From Acinetobacter pittii ANC 4050 (GTDB taxonomy: Bacteria; Pseudomonadota; Gammaproteobacteria; Pseudomonadales; Moraxellaceae), in contig NZ_KB976987.1 in NCBI RefSeq assembly GCF_000399685.1, positions 3,329,943 through 3,393,942 on the forward strand: a stretch of 64,000 nt of DNA, written 5' to 3'. Shown here one piece after another: positions 56,719-64,000 of the stretch. The position numbers were made by a program, and so were the translations under genes. Below the pieces are notes generated by a model that worked only from the letters and a program-made list of their open reading frames with translations, searched no databases and was not told the origin of the DNA. The stretch's first letter is position 1; every line of letters starts with the position of its first letter.

Positions 56719-57309
56719 ATGAAAACATTGAAACAATTTGCGATTGCAACAACACTTGCCAGTACCTTGCTGTTTTCGGGATGTGGCTATAACACTCTAC
56801 AAGTAAAAGATGAGGCTGTAACAGCAGCTTGGTCTGAAGTACAAAACCAATATCAACGTCGTTCAGATTTGGTACCAAACCTGGTCAATGTAGTAAAAGG
56901 CTATGCTAAACATGAAGAGCAAGTACTCACCGAAGTAACCCAAGCGCGTTCTAATGTTGCGGGTTTAAAAGTTGATAAAGAAGTTTTAGAAGACCCAGCT
57001 TTACTTGAAAAATATCAACAGGCTCAAAGTCAATTAACAGGGGCATTATCTCGACTCATTGCCGTTTCGGAAAATTACCCAGATTTGAAAGCTAATACCC
57101 AATTCCAAGAATTACAAGTTCAACTTGAGGGTACAGAAAACCGCATTGCAGTTGCACGTAATCGTTATATTACAACGGTACAAGACTATAACTCATATGT
57201 GCGTCAATTCCCGCAGGCAGTAACTGCAAAAGTAATTGGTATGCATCCAAAAGCCAATTTCTCTGCAGAAGCATCTGCTCAACAGGCTCCAAAAGTTTCT
57301 TTTGATTAA
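56719..57309 (+). CDS. lemA: LemA family lipoprotein
   Basis: This 196-residue protein has a lipoprotein-type signal (TTLASTLLFSGCGYN, lipobox FSGC) and a long helical bundle typical of LemA: AWSEVQNQYQRRSDLVPNLVNVV, then VLTEVTQARSNVAGL, LIAVSENYPDLKANTQFQEL and GTENRIAVARNRY. LemA proteins are common but poorly understood; they often pair with TPM-domain proteins, as here. An in-frame GTG at 56713 has a better-spaced GAGG, so the start may be six bases earlier. Confidence 0.88.
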   Translation: MKTLKQFAIATTLASTLLFSGCGYNTLQVKDEAVTAAWSEVQNQYQRRSDLVPNLVNVVKGYAKHEEQVLTEVTQARSNVAGLKVDKEVLEDPALLEKYQQAQSQLTGALSRLIAVSENYPDLKANTQFQELQVQLEGTENRIAVARNRYITTVQDYNSYVRQFPQAVTAKVIGMHPKANFSAEASAQQAPKVSFD

Positions 57310-57333
57310 TTTTATAAATCAAAGGAGTGCCGT

Positions 57334-58416
57334 ATGAGAAATACTCTATTGCTTCAATCAAAGCAAATTAAGGTCTTTATTTCGACCTTAATTTTGCTCT
57401 GTTGTGGTGTTCTTTTTCAGAATACGGCATGGAGTGAAAGTAATATTGCAACTGCTACGGATGAGACTGATACAGTAGTTGCTGGCAAAATTATACAAAA
57501 GCAACAAGCTCAAGCTTCTTCAACTAAATTAGAGGGGCAAGCTGCTTCAAGTGCTGCCCCGCAAGTCCAAGTTGCTAACGATATGGCTGATGGTGAATCA
57601 ATACGTGGTTTGCCAACTTTAAATCAGCCAGTAATTGATCAAGCTAATATTTTAAGTGAGACTGAGAAGCAACAGCTCGATCAAAAAATTCTAAGTTTAT
57701 ATCAACAAGGCAAAGCACAGATTGGTATTGTGATTGTTCCTACTACTGGCCAAGAAGATATCTTTGATTATGCATTACGCATTGGTGAAAAGTGGCAATT
57801 GGGATCATCTAAACGTGACAATGGATTACTCATTGCAGTTGCTGTAAATGATCGCCGTATGCAAATTTTAACCGGCTATGGTTTAGAAGGTGTATTGCCT
57901 GACATTGTGGCAAGTCGGATTATTCGAAACCAAATTACACCTTATTTTAAACAAGCCCAATATGCGCAAGGTTTAAATGCAGGACTGGATGAAATTGGTA
58001 GAATTTTAAATCTTGACCCAGAAGTAGCTCAGCAAGCTGCTCAAGATTTGAAAGAGCGCCAACATCAAGCTGCTGAAGAACAACAAGCCAAACAGACAAC
58101 GCTGACAATGGCTTTATTTATTCTGGTTGCTGGAATTGTGGGGTCATTTATTGTCGGTCGTCCACTTAGTGCCTCTACAGCAGGTGTTGCTGCTGCGGTA
58201 GCAGGTTTCGTAAATGGGGCAGGGCTAGTGACCAGCTTATTACTTGGTTTTGGTATTTTCTTTTTACTCATTACTTCAATTGCCCAACTTATTTTACAGG
58301 CCATTTTAAGTGGTTCTGGTGGGGGCGGTCACGGAGGTGGCTTCGGTGGAGGTGGTGGAGGCTATGGCGGCGGCGGAGGTCGTTTTGGCGGTGGAGGTGC
58401 TTCAGGCTCATGGTAA
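57334..58416 (+). CDS. TPM-domain membrane protein (YgcG family)
   Basis: This 360-residue protein has a signal peptide or N-terminal anchor (about 12-34) and a low-complexity linker rich in Ala/Gln. The TPM domain (about 90-225) has NQPVIDQANILSETEKQQLD, GIVIVPTTGQEDIFDYALR and DNGLLIAVAVNDRRMQI. Membrane segments follow (about 250-330), and it ends with a Gly-rich GGGGGYGGGGGRFGGGG tail that closes as GASGSW. TPM domains have been linked to phosphatase-like activity and photosystem repair in plants; the bacterial role is unclear. It overlaps the next gene by seven bases. Confidence 0.85.
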   Translation: MRNTLLLQSKQIKVFISTLILLCCGVLFQNTAWSESNIATATDETDTVVAGKIIQKQQAQASSTKLEGQAASSAAPQVQVANDMADGESIRGLPTLNQPVIDQANILSETEKQQLDQKILSLYQQGKAQIGIVIVPTTGQEDIFDYALRIGEKWQLGSSKRDNGLLIAVAVNDRRMQILTGYGLEGVLPDIVASRIIRNQITPYFKQAQYAQGLNAGLDEIGRILNLDPEVAQQAAQDLKERQHQAAEEQQAKQTTLTMALFILVAGIVGSFIVGRPLSASTAGVAAAVAGFVNGAGLVTSLLLGFGIFFLLITSIAQLILQAILSGSGGGGHGGGFGGGGGGYGGGGGRFGGGGASGSW

Positions 58417-58970
58417 CAACATCAGAAACAACACAAATTATTACTCAACCAAAAATTGAGGAATCAGTAGAACCTAGCCTAAAACGTTGGTTCAAGCACT
58501 TTTGTTACTTGCCAGCCAGCAGCCGTTTTTTTTCAAAACAAGATAAGCAAGCTATTGCCGATGCTGTGCAGCAAGCAGAACATGGGCATATTGGGGAAAT
58601 ACAGGTTGTAATTGAAGGTCATATTCCATGCTCACAAGCCTACAGACAAAATACTCGATTAAGAGCACAGCAGTTATTTGCAGAACTAGGCGTTTGGGAT
58701 ACCGCCTTAAATAGTGGCGTATTGTTATACCTAAATTTATGTGAGCGAACAGTAGAAATTATATTTGACCGTGGTATTAGAAATGCGACCAATGATCAGG
58801 TCTGGCAGCAGATTTGTGAAGTAATAGTACAAAAGCTGAAGCAAAAGCAATACCAACAAGCTGTGGTAATGGGCGTACAACAAATTGGAGAGGTGATGTC
58901 ACGGTTTTATGACGAAAACATGCCTGATCAATCCAATGAATTAGGAAATGCTCCGATTATTCTGAATTAA
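58410..58970 (+). CDS. Second TPM-domain protein, no membrane anchor
   Basis: This 186-residue protein has a TPM-like core: the start region RFFSKQDKQAIADAVQQAEHGHIGEIQVVIEG, then YRQNTRLRAQQLFAELGVWDT and VLLYLNLCERTVEIIFDRGI. It has no signal peptide or membrane span, so it is presumably cytosolic, the third gene of the lemA-TPM-TPM operon. In many bacteria the third gene of this operon is of this kind. Function unknown. Confidence 0.82.
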   Translation: MVTTSETTQIITQPKIEESVEPSLKRWFKHFCYLPASSRFFSKQDKQAIADAVQQAEHGHIGEIQVVIEGHIPCSQAYRQNTRLRAQQLFAELGVWDTALNSGVLLYLNLCERTVEIIFDRGIRNATNDQVWQQICEVIVQKLKQKQYQQAVVMGVQQIGEVMSRFYDENMPDQSNELGNAPIILN

Positions 58971-59018
58971 ACTGCCTTGTAACCTTCTTATATTAGCTAA
59001 TTTTCTTAATTTTACTTT

Positions 59019-59052
59019 CAAAGGTGACTGACAAAAAGTGTCACCTTTTTTT
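59019..59052 (+). terminator. Terminator of the lemA/TPM operon
   Basis: AAAGGTGAC / GTCACCTTT with an 11-base loop followed by TTTT, about 50 bases after the last stop codon. Confidence 0.8.
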
Positions 59053-59150
59053 CTATTTTTAATGAGATTTTTATCACAATAAAGAATTAAAAAATTGAAA
59101 TAAGTGATGAGCTGTTTTTTATTAGTGAGCTATTGCTAATAAAGTTTGAA

Positions 59151-59165
59151 TGACAATTTTTGTCA
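59151..59165. promoter_or_regulatory. Inverted repeat upstream of the pilA sigma-54 promoter
   Basis: TGACA-ATTTT-TGTCA is centred about 83 bases before the -24 element, a usual distance for an activator of sigma-54 promoters. TGTCA resembles the half-site reported for PilR in Pseudomonas. Confidence 0.4.
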
Positions 59166-59240
59166 ATTACTTACAGCGATTATAAGTCTAATACTAATTA
59201 AATCTAATGTAACTACTTGTTTTTAAATATTAATAAAAGT

Positions 59241-59256
59241 TGGCATGGTTGCTGCA
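59241..59256 (+). promoter_or_regulatory. Sigma-54 promoter of pilA
   Basis: TGGCAT, five bases and CTGCA keep GG and GC at the -24/-12 spacing, 61 bases before the pilA ATG. Major pilin genes of Pseudomonas and relatives use sigma-54 with PilSR. Confidence 0.65.
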
Positions 59257-59317
59257 ATATATTTGATAGCTGAAAAGCTTATATAAAAACATACATACAA
59301 TCTTTGGGGAAAAGGCT

Positions 59318-59785
59318 ATGAATGCACAAAAAGGTTTTACATTAATTGAACTCATGATCGTGGTTGCCATCATTGGTATTTTGGCTGCAATTGCGATTCC
59401 TGCTTATCAAAACTACATTGCTAAGTCACAAGTTAATGCTGGATATTCTGAAATTAGTGCGGTGAAAACGGGCTATGAAGATGCAGTAAATGAGGGTAAA
59501 ATTCCAGCAGCATTAGGTGATGTTGGCTTTACTGCAGCAAATTCAAATGCATGCAGTAGTTACGGTGTTACTGCATTTACAGCAACAAATGGTGCCGTAA
59601 CGGATGCAATTACTTGTACTCTTCAAGGTAATCCTAAGATTTCTGGTAAAATTTTATCTTTAAGTCGTACTGCAGATGGTGGTTGGAGTTGTTCAACTGA
59701 TATTCCTACAACAGATGATAAATTTATCCCTAAAGGTTGTACGGGTGGTGGTACTCCAGCAGCGGGCACTATTACTACATTATAA
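59318..59785 (+). CDS. pilA: Type IV major pilin PilA
   Basis: This 155-residue prepilin has a six-residue leader and cleavage site G6/F7 in [20 protein letters not shown]. Glu5 of the mature protein is present, followed by the long hydrophobic helix. Four cysteines occur in the mature part (NACSSYG, AITCTL, WSCSTD, KGCTGG), giving likely disulfides that close the D-loop. The end is [11 protein letters not shown], without the terminal serine used by TfpO. GGGG precedes the ATG. A terminator separates it from the ligase gene. Confidence 0.95.
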   Translation: MNAQKGFTLIELMIVVAIIGILAAIAIPAYQNYIAKSQVNAGYSEISAVKTGYEDAVNEGKIPAALGDVGFTAANSNACSSYGVTAFTATNGAVTDAITCTLQGNPKISGKILSLSRTADGGWSCSTDIPTTDDKFIPKGCTGGGTPAAGTITTL

Positions 59786-59804
59786 TTAGTAAAGATAATA
59801 CTAT

Positions 59805-59837
59805 AAAAAATGCACCTTATTTAAGGTGCATTTTTTA
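59805..59837 (+). terminator. Terminator of pilA
   Basis: AAAAAATGCACCTTA / AAGGTGCATTTTTT in the gap between pilA and the ligase gene, starting 20 bases after the pilA stop. Confidence 0.9.
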
Positions 59838-59983
59838 TCTCAATTTAAATTTATCTTCTTTAATAAATATAGAATTGGGACAATAGATATAGAATTAAGA
59901 CGAACTTGTCTAAATATTGTCAAAGTAATCTTTTCTTATTTGCATGTATAATTCTCTCAAATTTTGATCTTCAACCTATCGTT

Positions 59984-61612
59984 ATGCAAGTATTCTTCCT
60001 ATTCCTCGCTGCAATCCTGTTGGGCTTTGCATGGTTGTCGCCATTTCATTATAGCCCTTGGGTGATGTTTTCAAGTGAAGTGAGTACATTCGGGGCTGGG
60101 TTATGCGTACTAGCCGTCCTAATTCAACAAAACATTAAAATTCCTAGAGCACAACTCTTATTGTTGCCATTTACCTTAATTCCGCTAGTACAGTGGGGCT
60201 TTGGTCTTGTTTTTGATTTGAGTACGGCCTTACTAAGTTCATTTTACTTGCTAGGTTTTTGGTTTATGGTCTTGGCAGGTTACAACCTATCTTTAGATCA
60301 GCAAAAGAGAGATCAAATTTTTTCTGGCTTTAGTTTATTAACAATTATTGTATCAATTGCGACCTGTTTTATTTCAATCTGCCAGTGGTTAAATATAGAG
60401 TCACATTTTGTCCATATGCTTCACCTGATTGGTAATCGTCCTTACGGAAATTTTGGTCAGCCCAACAATATGGCAACATTCCTAATTATTGGGTTATTAG
60501 GATGTTTATACTTATATGAAAAGAATAAGGTGACAGTTTGGGTACTCCTACCTTCAGCACTCATTATTCTGTTTACGATCGCCTTAAGCCAGTCACGCAC
60601 TTCATGGATCGTTTTTCCATTCTTATTCATCTACTGGGTAGTTAAACAATTTAAAAAACAAAAAAGATTTGGTTTTATTCAAGGTTTCTTGTGGTGTATT
60701 GGTTTTTTCATAATGGCTGGCATAGTTCTGCCGTTTGCTACTAGTTTAATTGAAGCATGGGCAAGTACTGATGTAACTCAGGCAAGTAGTTTGGTTGAAA
60801 GAGCAAGTTCAGGGTATTTGCGTTTTAATATCTGGTCACAAATGTTGCTTGCTGTACAGCAGCACCCTTGGTTGGGTTATGGTTGGAATCAAACCAGTGT
60901 GGCACAAATGACGGTTTATCATGCTTTCCCAACTGGAGAGTGGACGACTAGTGCTCATAATGTGCTGCTCGATTTAATTATCTGGAATGGTATTCCATTG
61001 GGTACTGTAATCATTACCTATTTTGCTTGCTGGTTTATTTGGTTAAACCAACAAGCTAAAAATACCATCTCAATTATTGCGATTATGATGGTATGTACAG
61101 TACTTATTCATGCCATGCTAGAGTTTCCACAGCGCTACGCTTATTTCTTGCTTACCTGTGGATTCCTACTGGGTATTGTACAAGCTCAGACTCCTGTGCT
61201 TAAAGGAATTGTCCTCAGTAAACATCTTCTTCGTTTGTCATGTGTTGTGAGTTTGCTGCTTATTATTGCGATTTTACGTGATTACAATGTCTACGTTCTA
61301 AATAGTAATTTGCTTTTTAATAATAAGCGTCCAAACGCTGAATTTATGGGAAGCGGTAAAATTTTTGTTTTAACGCAGTTTGAGCAGCGTTTAAAGTGGA
61401 TTGAACTTAATCCCCAAAATGCTTTATCTGAAGCTGATTTGGTTGAATGGGCAAATTTTGTAAAGAATAAGCCTACCCCATATAACTTACGTAAATACGC
61501 AAAATTGCTTGCTTATAATGGAAAAGTAGAGCAGGCACAGCAGCAGATATTTATTTTACAGCATCTCTATAGACAGAAAATAACGCTATCGGAATTACTA
61601 AAAGAAAAGTAA
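59984..61612 (+). CDS. pglL: PglL-type O-oligosaccharyltransferase (Wzy_C family)
   Basis: This polytopic membrane protein of about 542 residues transfers lipid-linked glycan to proteins in the periplasm in its family. At least ten membrane segments are seen. The Wzy_C region (about 170-330) includes GNFGQPNNMATFL, ALSQSRTSWIV and the large periplasmic loop with LGYGWNQTSV and SAHNVLLDLIIWNG, whose His is a conserved catalytic residue in PglL. It lies directly after pilA. Start is uncertain: ATG 59984 is used; the TTG at 59906 would add 26 hydrophobic residues. General PglL and pilin-specific TfpO are distinguished below by context only. Confidence 0.8.
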   Translation: MQVFFLFLAAILLGFAWLSPFHYSPWVMFSSEVSTFGAGLCVLAVLIQQNIKIPRAQLLLLPFTLIPLVQWGFGLVFDLSTALLSSFYLLGFWFMVLAGYNLSLDQQKRDQIFSGFSLLTIIVSIATCFISICQWLNIESHFVHMLHLIGNRPYGNFGQPNNMATFLIIGLLGCLYLYEKNKVTVWVLLPSALIILFTIALSQSRTSWIVFPFLFIYWVVKQFKKQKRFGFIQGFLWCIGFFIMAGIVLPFATSLIEAWASTDVTQASSLVERASSGYLRFNIWSQMLLAVQQHPWLGYGWNQTSVAQMTVYHAFPTGEWTTSAHNVLLDLIIWNGIPLGTVIITYFACWFIWLNQQAKNTISIIAIMMVCTVLIHAMLEFPQRYAYFLLTCGFLLGIVQAQTPVLKGIVLSKHLLRLSCVVSLLLIIAILRDYNVYVLNSNLLFNNKRPNAEFMGSGKIFVLTQFEQRLKWIELNPQNALSEADLVEWANFVKNKPTPYNLRKYAKLLAYNGKVEQAQQQIFILQHLYRQKITLSELLKEK

Positions 61613-61613
61613 T

Positions 61614-61647
61614 AAAAAAATCCCCTTAAGTATAAGGGGATTTTTTT
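61614..61647. terminator. Bidirectional terminator between pglL and bfr
   Basis: Perfect stem AATCCCCTTA / TAAGGGGATT with flanking A and T runs of seven, between convergent genes. Confidence 0.9.
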
Positions 61648-61655
61648 ATGAGAAA

Positions 61656-62120
61656 TTACATTTGGCTCTGGATATAGTTTTCAATACCTACGCTGCCAAT
61701 AAGATCAATTTGAGTATCTAGCCAATCCCAATATTCTTCTTCTTTTTCTAAAATTTCCTGAACAAGGTCACGAGTGACATAGTCTTGTTCTGTTTCAGCT
61801 AAAGCAACCGCTTTTTGAATTGCTTCTATATTTTCTTTTACTTTACGGATATCACACTGGAGAACTTCTTCTGTGTGTTGACCAATATAAAGTTTACCTA
61901 AATGTTGAAGGTTAGGTAGACCTTCTAAAAATAAAATACGTTCAATAATTTTATCAGCATGTTTCATTTGACGAATTGATTCTTTATATTCAGCAGAACC
62001 AAGCTGCTCAATTCCCCAGTCATTAAACATGCGTGAATGCAAAAAGTATTGATTAATTGCAGTTAAATGATGATACAGCACTTGATTGAGCTGATTAATG
62101 ACATCACGATTGCCTTTCAT
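61656..62120 (-). CDS. bfr: Bacterioferritin, beta-type subunit (degenerate ferroxidase site)
   Basis: This 154-residue subunit aligns without gaps to E. coli Bfr over residues 1-134. Met52, the haem ligand, is kept (RQMKHAD). Of the six ferroxidase ligands only H54 and E127 remain; positions 18, 51, 94 and 130 are His, Gln, Val and Tyr instead of Glu, Glu, Glu and His. Known Pseudomonas pairs have an alpha subunit with ferroxidase and a beta subunit with Met52, so this looks like the beta type, forming mixed 24-mers with haem and storing iron made by an alpha subunit elsewhere. No gene for that partner is in the window. Confidence 0.9.
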   Translation of the reverse strand: MKGNRDVINQLNQVLYHHLTAINQYFLHSRMFNDWGIEQLGSAEYKESIRQMKHADKIIERILFLEGLPNLQHLGKLYIGQHTEEVLQCDIRKVKENIEAIQKAVALAETEQDYVTRDLVQEILEKEEEYWDWLDTQIDLIGSVGIENYIQSQM

Positions 62121-62277
62121 TGTAGCTACTCCAAAACAATTTCTGCCTCAAACTTAATCAAGGCAATCTATAAATCCATTTTAGTGAACAATCATGGAGA
62201 TGGCGAGTAATTTATGGAACAGCAAATGAAAATCGCAATCAAAAACAACACAATATTAGAAAGAAGGTTTTTATGCC

Positions 62278-62326
62278 AAAAAAAACCGCTTGAATGAGGA
62301 ACTATGAACGTTCCGCAAAAAGCGGT
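62278..62326 (-). terminator. Terminator of bfd
   Basis: On the minus strand ACCGCTT / AAGCGGT encloses a smaller GGAAC / GTTCC stem and is followed by TTTTTT, 37 bases after the bfd stop. Confidence 0.75.
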
Positions 62327-62363
62327 GGAGGAGTCAATAAATTTTGTTAAATATTCATTTTTA

Positions 62364-62558
62364 TTATGCAGCTACAGAAATACGAGCAGCGATTTCTGCT
62401 AATTCTTCGCTAATGATAGCGCGAGCTTCTGGTGCACAGCGTCCACAGCATGTACCAAGATCAAGCAAGTCGCGAATTTCACGATAGCTTTCAGCGCCAT
62501 TTTCGATAGCGTCTTTAATATCCTGATCAGTAATGCCACGACACAAGCAAACGTACAT
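62364..62558 (-). CDS. bfd: Bacterioferritin-associated ferredoxin Bfd
   Basis: This 64-residue protein carries a 2Fe-2S cluster with cysteines C4-x-C6 and C38-x2-C41 (MYVCLCRGI; TCCGRCAPE), the BFD fold. It reduces haem in Bfr so that iron can leave the store. The ATG at 62558 (MYVCLCRG) matches family N-termini; the TTG at 62573 would add five residues. It is transcribed separately from bfr, from a promoter with a Fur site, so it is expected to be induced when iron is low. Confidence 0.92.
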   Translation of the reverse strand: MYVCLCRGITDQDIKDAIENGAESYREIRDLLDLGTCCGRCAPEARAIISEELAEIAARISVAA

Positions 62559-62591
62559 GGGAGTGATCCCCAAATATAAATGCGATAATTG

Positions 62592-62621
62592 ATATTATTG
62601 ATAATTATTATCGTTTGTCAA
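62592..62621 (-). promoter_or_regulatory. Promoter of bfd
   Basis: On the minus strand a perfect TTGACA (62616-62621), 18 bases and TAATAT (62592-62597) lie 34 bases before the bfd ATG. Confidence 0.65.
62594..62612. promoter_or_regulatory. Fur box in the bfd promoter
   Basis: ATTATTGATAATTATTATC matches the classic 19-base Fur consensus at 15 of 19 positions by my alignment. It covers the spacer and part of the -10 element, a position suited to repression by Fur-Fe. Confidence 0.65.
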
Positions 62622-62664
62622 TGAAATTCATTTAAAATCTCATTTATACTTATGGGGATTTTGA

Positions 62665-62724
62665 ATAAAAAAAGACCACCTAAGCGGAAATCTAAAAATA
62701 ATTTAGATTTTTATGCCAAGGTGG
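62665..62724 (-). terminator. Branched terminator of ridA
   Basis: On the minus strand an outer stem CCACCT / AGGTGG encloses an inner AAATCTAAA / TTTAGATTT stem, with TCTTTTTTT after the outer stem. It follows the ridA stop by about 50 bases. Confidence 0.6.
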
Positions 62725-62776
62725 CTCATATTTTAAAAATTAAATAGTGAAATTTAGATATTTTAATTTTTATATC

Positions 62777-63160
62777 TTATTGATTAATAATTACAATTCC
62801 GTCCATTTCCACTAATGCACCTTTTGGCAAGCTTGCTACTCCAAGCGCTGCACGTGCAGGGTAGGGTTGAGCAAAATATTCACCCATAATTTGGTTGACG
62901 AGTTGGAAATTTGATAGATCAGTTAAAAAAATATTGAGCTTAGCAATATCTGCAAGTGATCCACCAGCAGCTTCACAAACTGCTTTTAAATTATCAAATA
63001 CACGGCGAATTTGAGCTTCAATACCTTCTACAAGTTCCATACTGTATGGGTCTAAACCAATTTGCCCTGAAAGATATAGCGTATTGTCTACTAAAATAGC
63101 TTGAGAATAGGTGCCGATAGCAGCAGGGGCATTTTCAGTATGAATGACTTGGCGGGACAT
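62777..63160 (-). CDS. ridA: RidA family imine/enamine deaminase
   Basis: This 127-residue cytosolic protein hydrolyses reactive 2-aminoacrylate and other enamines released by PLP enzymes. It has the family pattern [12 protein letters not shown] near the start, [15 protein letters not shown] and the end [20 protein letters not shown], including the arginine (ARA) used in substrate binding. The start is the ATG at 63160, with AAGGAG seven bases ahead; upstream ATGs would add 11 residues that do not fit the family. It follows spoT on the same strand, 144 bases after its stop, and has its own terminator. Confidence 0.92.
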   Translation of the reverse strand: MSRQVIHTENAPAAIGTYSQAILVDNTLYLSGQIGLDPYSMELVEGIEAQIRRVFDNLKAVCEAAGGSLADIAKLNIFLTDLSNFQLVNQIMGEYFAQPYPARAALGVASLPKGALVEMDGIVIINQ

Positions 63161-63304
63161 TTGGTTCTCCTTGATTAAATCTATTTCCATCATAATCGAT
63201 GATAGCTTTGGACAAAAGTACCATCGATTTAATTGATTAAGTGAATTTGGAAAGTTTGATTTTGTTAAGGAAACATAAATCTAGTCAATCATCTCTAGAG
63301 AAAC

Positions 63305-64000
63305 TTAGCTTACTTTTGAAATTTCCATTTGTGGCGTAGGAGCATCTAAACGTTCAATACGTGGGAAACCATAGTGCATGCGTAAATCACGGATGACTTT
63401 TGCAATGTGCTTACGGTTATTCACTACAATATTCACAAAAGTTCTCTGCTCATTTGAGTGAACCATCTCTACACCAGCGTTGTTTTTACGACATTGATAA
63501 ATCAGGTCTGATACCTGTTCATCATTCATCGCCATATAAATAGCAAGGTAGGCTGTAAAACGGACATCATCTACATCATCTGCTTTCCATTGAAGCGGCA
63601 TAATATTTTCAGGGTGTAGATGTTGTTCATGTAGTAAGTTATGACAGCGAATCCGATGCACAATTAATCCACGACGTGTTAAGTGTCCTTGAATTGGATC
63701 GCCTAAAATTGGATTGCAGCAGTGTGCATATTTAACGTCGACACCTTCAGTGCTTTGAATAAGTCGATCTGAGTTTTCCACTTGTGGGTGTTTGTCATGG
63801 GCAAACAGGTGATTTGCTACAAGTTGAGGTAATAAATCGCCTACTGCAATTTGTTCAAACAATGTATTTTTATTATCGATATGACGCCATTGCAACAGAT
63901 CTAGCCAATCAGCGTCAGAAAGATCATTGATTGAACGATTAAAGAGTTTCAGTGCACGAGAAAGGGCTTGTGCACCAACTAGACGTTGTTCTTCGATATC
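63305..64000 (-). CDS. spoT: RelA/SpoT-type (p)ppGpp synthetase/hydrolase, C-terminal part
   Basis: The last 231 residues are visible; the gene continues beyond the right edge, and the frame is open to base 64000. The part holds the helical region (LVGAQALSRALKLFNR), the conserved zinc-finger/RIS cysteines (VDVKYAHCCNPILGD, GHLTRRGLIVHRIRCHN) and a final ACT domain (RFTAYLAIYMAMNDEQVSDL; TFVNIVVNNRKHI). The adjacent ridA fits the spoT-ridA order known in gammaproteobacteria, which favours SpoT over RelA. The HD and synthetase domains are outside the window, so enzymatic competence cannot be judged. Confidence 0.85.
   Translation of the reverse strand, partial: DIEEQRLVGAQALSRALKLFNRSINDLSDADWLDLLQWRHIDNKNTLFEQIAVGDLLPQLVANHLFAHDKHPQVENSDRLIQSTEGVDVKYAHCCNPILGDPIQGHLTRRGLIVHRIRCHNLLHEQHLHPENIMPLQWKADDVDDVRFTAYLAIYMAMNDEQVSDLIYQCRKNNAGVEMVHSNEQRTFVNIVVNNRKHIAKVIRDLRMHYGFPRIERLDAPTPQMEISKVS

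Noticed and set aside
58316..58410. Gly-codon repeats as a DNA repeat element
   Set aside because: This is the coding repeat of the Gly-rich tail of the TPM protein.
62214..62297. A 27-residue reading frame between bfr and bfd
   Set aside because: It runs into the bfd terminator on the other strand and has no ribosome site.

Overview
The window reads as a core chromosomal segment of an Acinetobacter, most likely the A. baumannii / calcoaceticus complex. The reasons are the protein sequences (for example PBP3 with Ser336/Ser390 numbering), the low GC content (about 40% by eye), a split dcw cluster that starts at rsmH without mraZ, and the neighbourhood pilMNOPQ-aroKB-SPOR-gltBD with pilA-pglL-type ligase further on. 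I see no insertion sequence, prophage, integron or CRISPR array. This is not an accessory island; the novelty lies in regulatory DNA and in details of individual proteins.

Layout. 1-3070: 5' part of a CoA-transferase gene, then ompR-envZ, all on the minus strand. 3.6-13 kb: housekeeping and metabolic genes, namely tex, a SulP transporter fused to a beta-carbonic anhydrase, a short-chain dehydrogenase, metY and ettA. 13-21.9 kb: small orphan genes and a heavy-metal efflux operon, czcI-czcC-czcB-czcA followed by czcD. 21.9-28.5 kb: orphan membrane and cytosolic proteins, an alpha/beta hydrolase, an amino-acid permease, two identical tRNA-Glu genes, tRNA-Ala and gltX. 28.9-29.9 kb: a sulfate-binding protein. 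30.1-37.3 kb: the first half of the division and cell-wall cluster (rsmH, ftsL, ftsI, murE, murF, mraY). 37.3-41.1 kb: an orphan gene, rlmA and the bifunctional penicillin-binding protein PBP1a on the opposite strand. 41.3-48.2 kb: the type IV pilus assembly operon pilMNOPQ running into aroK and aroB. 48.2-55.5 kb: a SPOR-domain protein and glutamate synthase gltBD. 55.7-59 kb: a PF10118-type protein and a lemA/TPM-domain operon. 59.3-61.6 kb: the major pilin and an O-oligosaccharyltransferase. 61.6-64 kb: bacterioferritin, its ferredoxin, RidA and the 3' part of spoT.

How the genes work together. The pilus machinery (pilM-Q) and its pilin (pilA plus glycosylating ligase) are 18 kb apart. The wall-synthesis genes ftsI, murE, murF, mraY and PBP1a act in one pathway. 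GltX lies next to genes for two of its tRNA substrates. Ammonia assimilation (gltBD) appears to be driven by a sigma-54 promoter with two upstream NtrC-like sites, and pilA also has a good sigma-54 promoter. Bfr/Bfd form an iron store-and-release pair, with a Fur box in the bfd promoter.

The observations I rate highest are: a bacterioferritin that keeps the haem Met52 but has lost most ferroxidase ligands (a beta-type subunit); the NtrC/sigma-54 control region and long structured leader of gltBD; the sigma-54 promoter with an upstream inverted repeat at pilA; an 11-bp palindrome bracketing the -10 element of the tRNA-Ala promoter; and a 315-residue protein of unknown family starting at TTG. 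All calls come from reading the sequence, without database searches.
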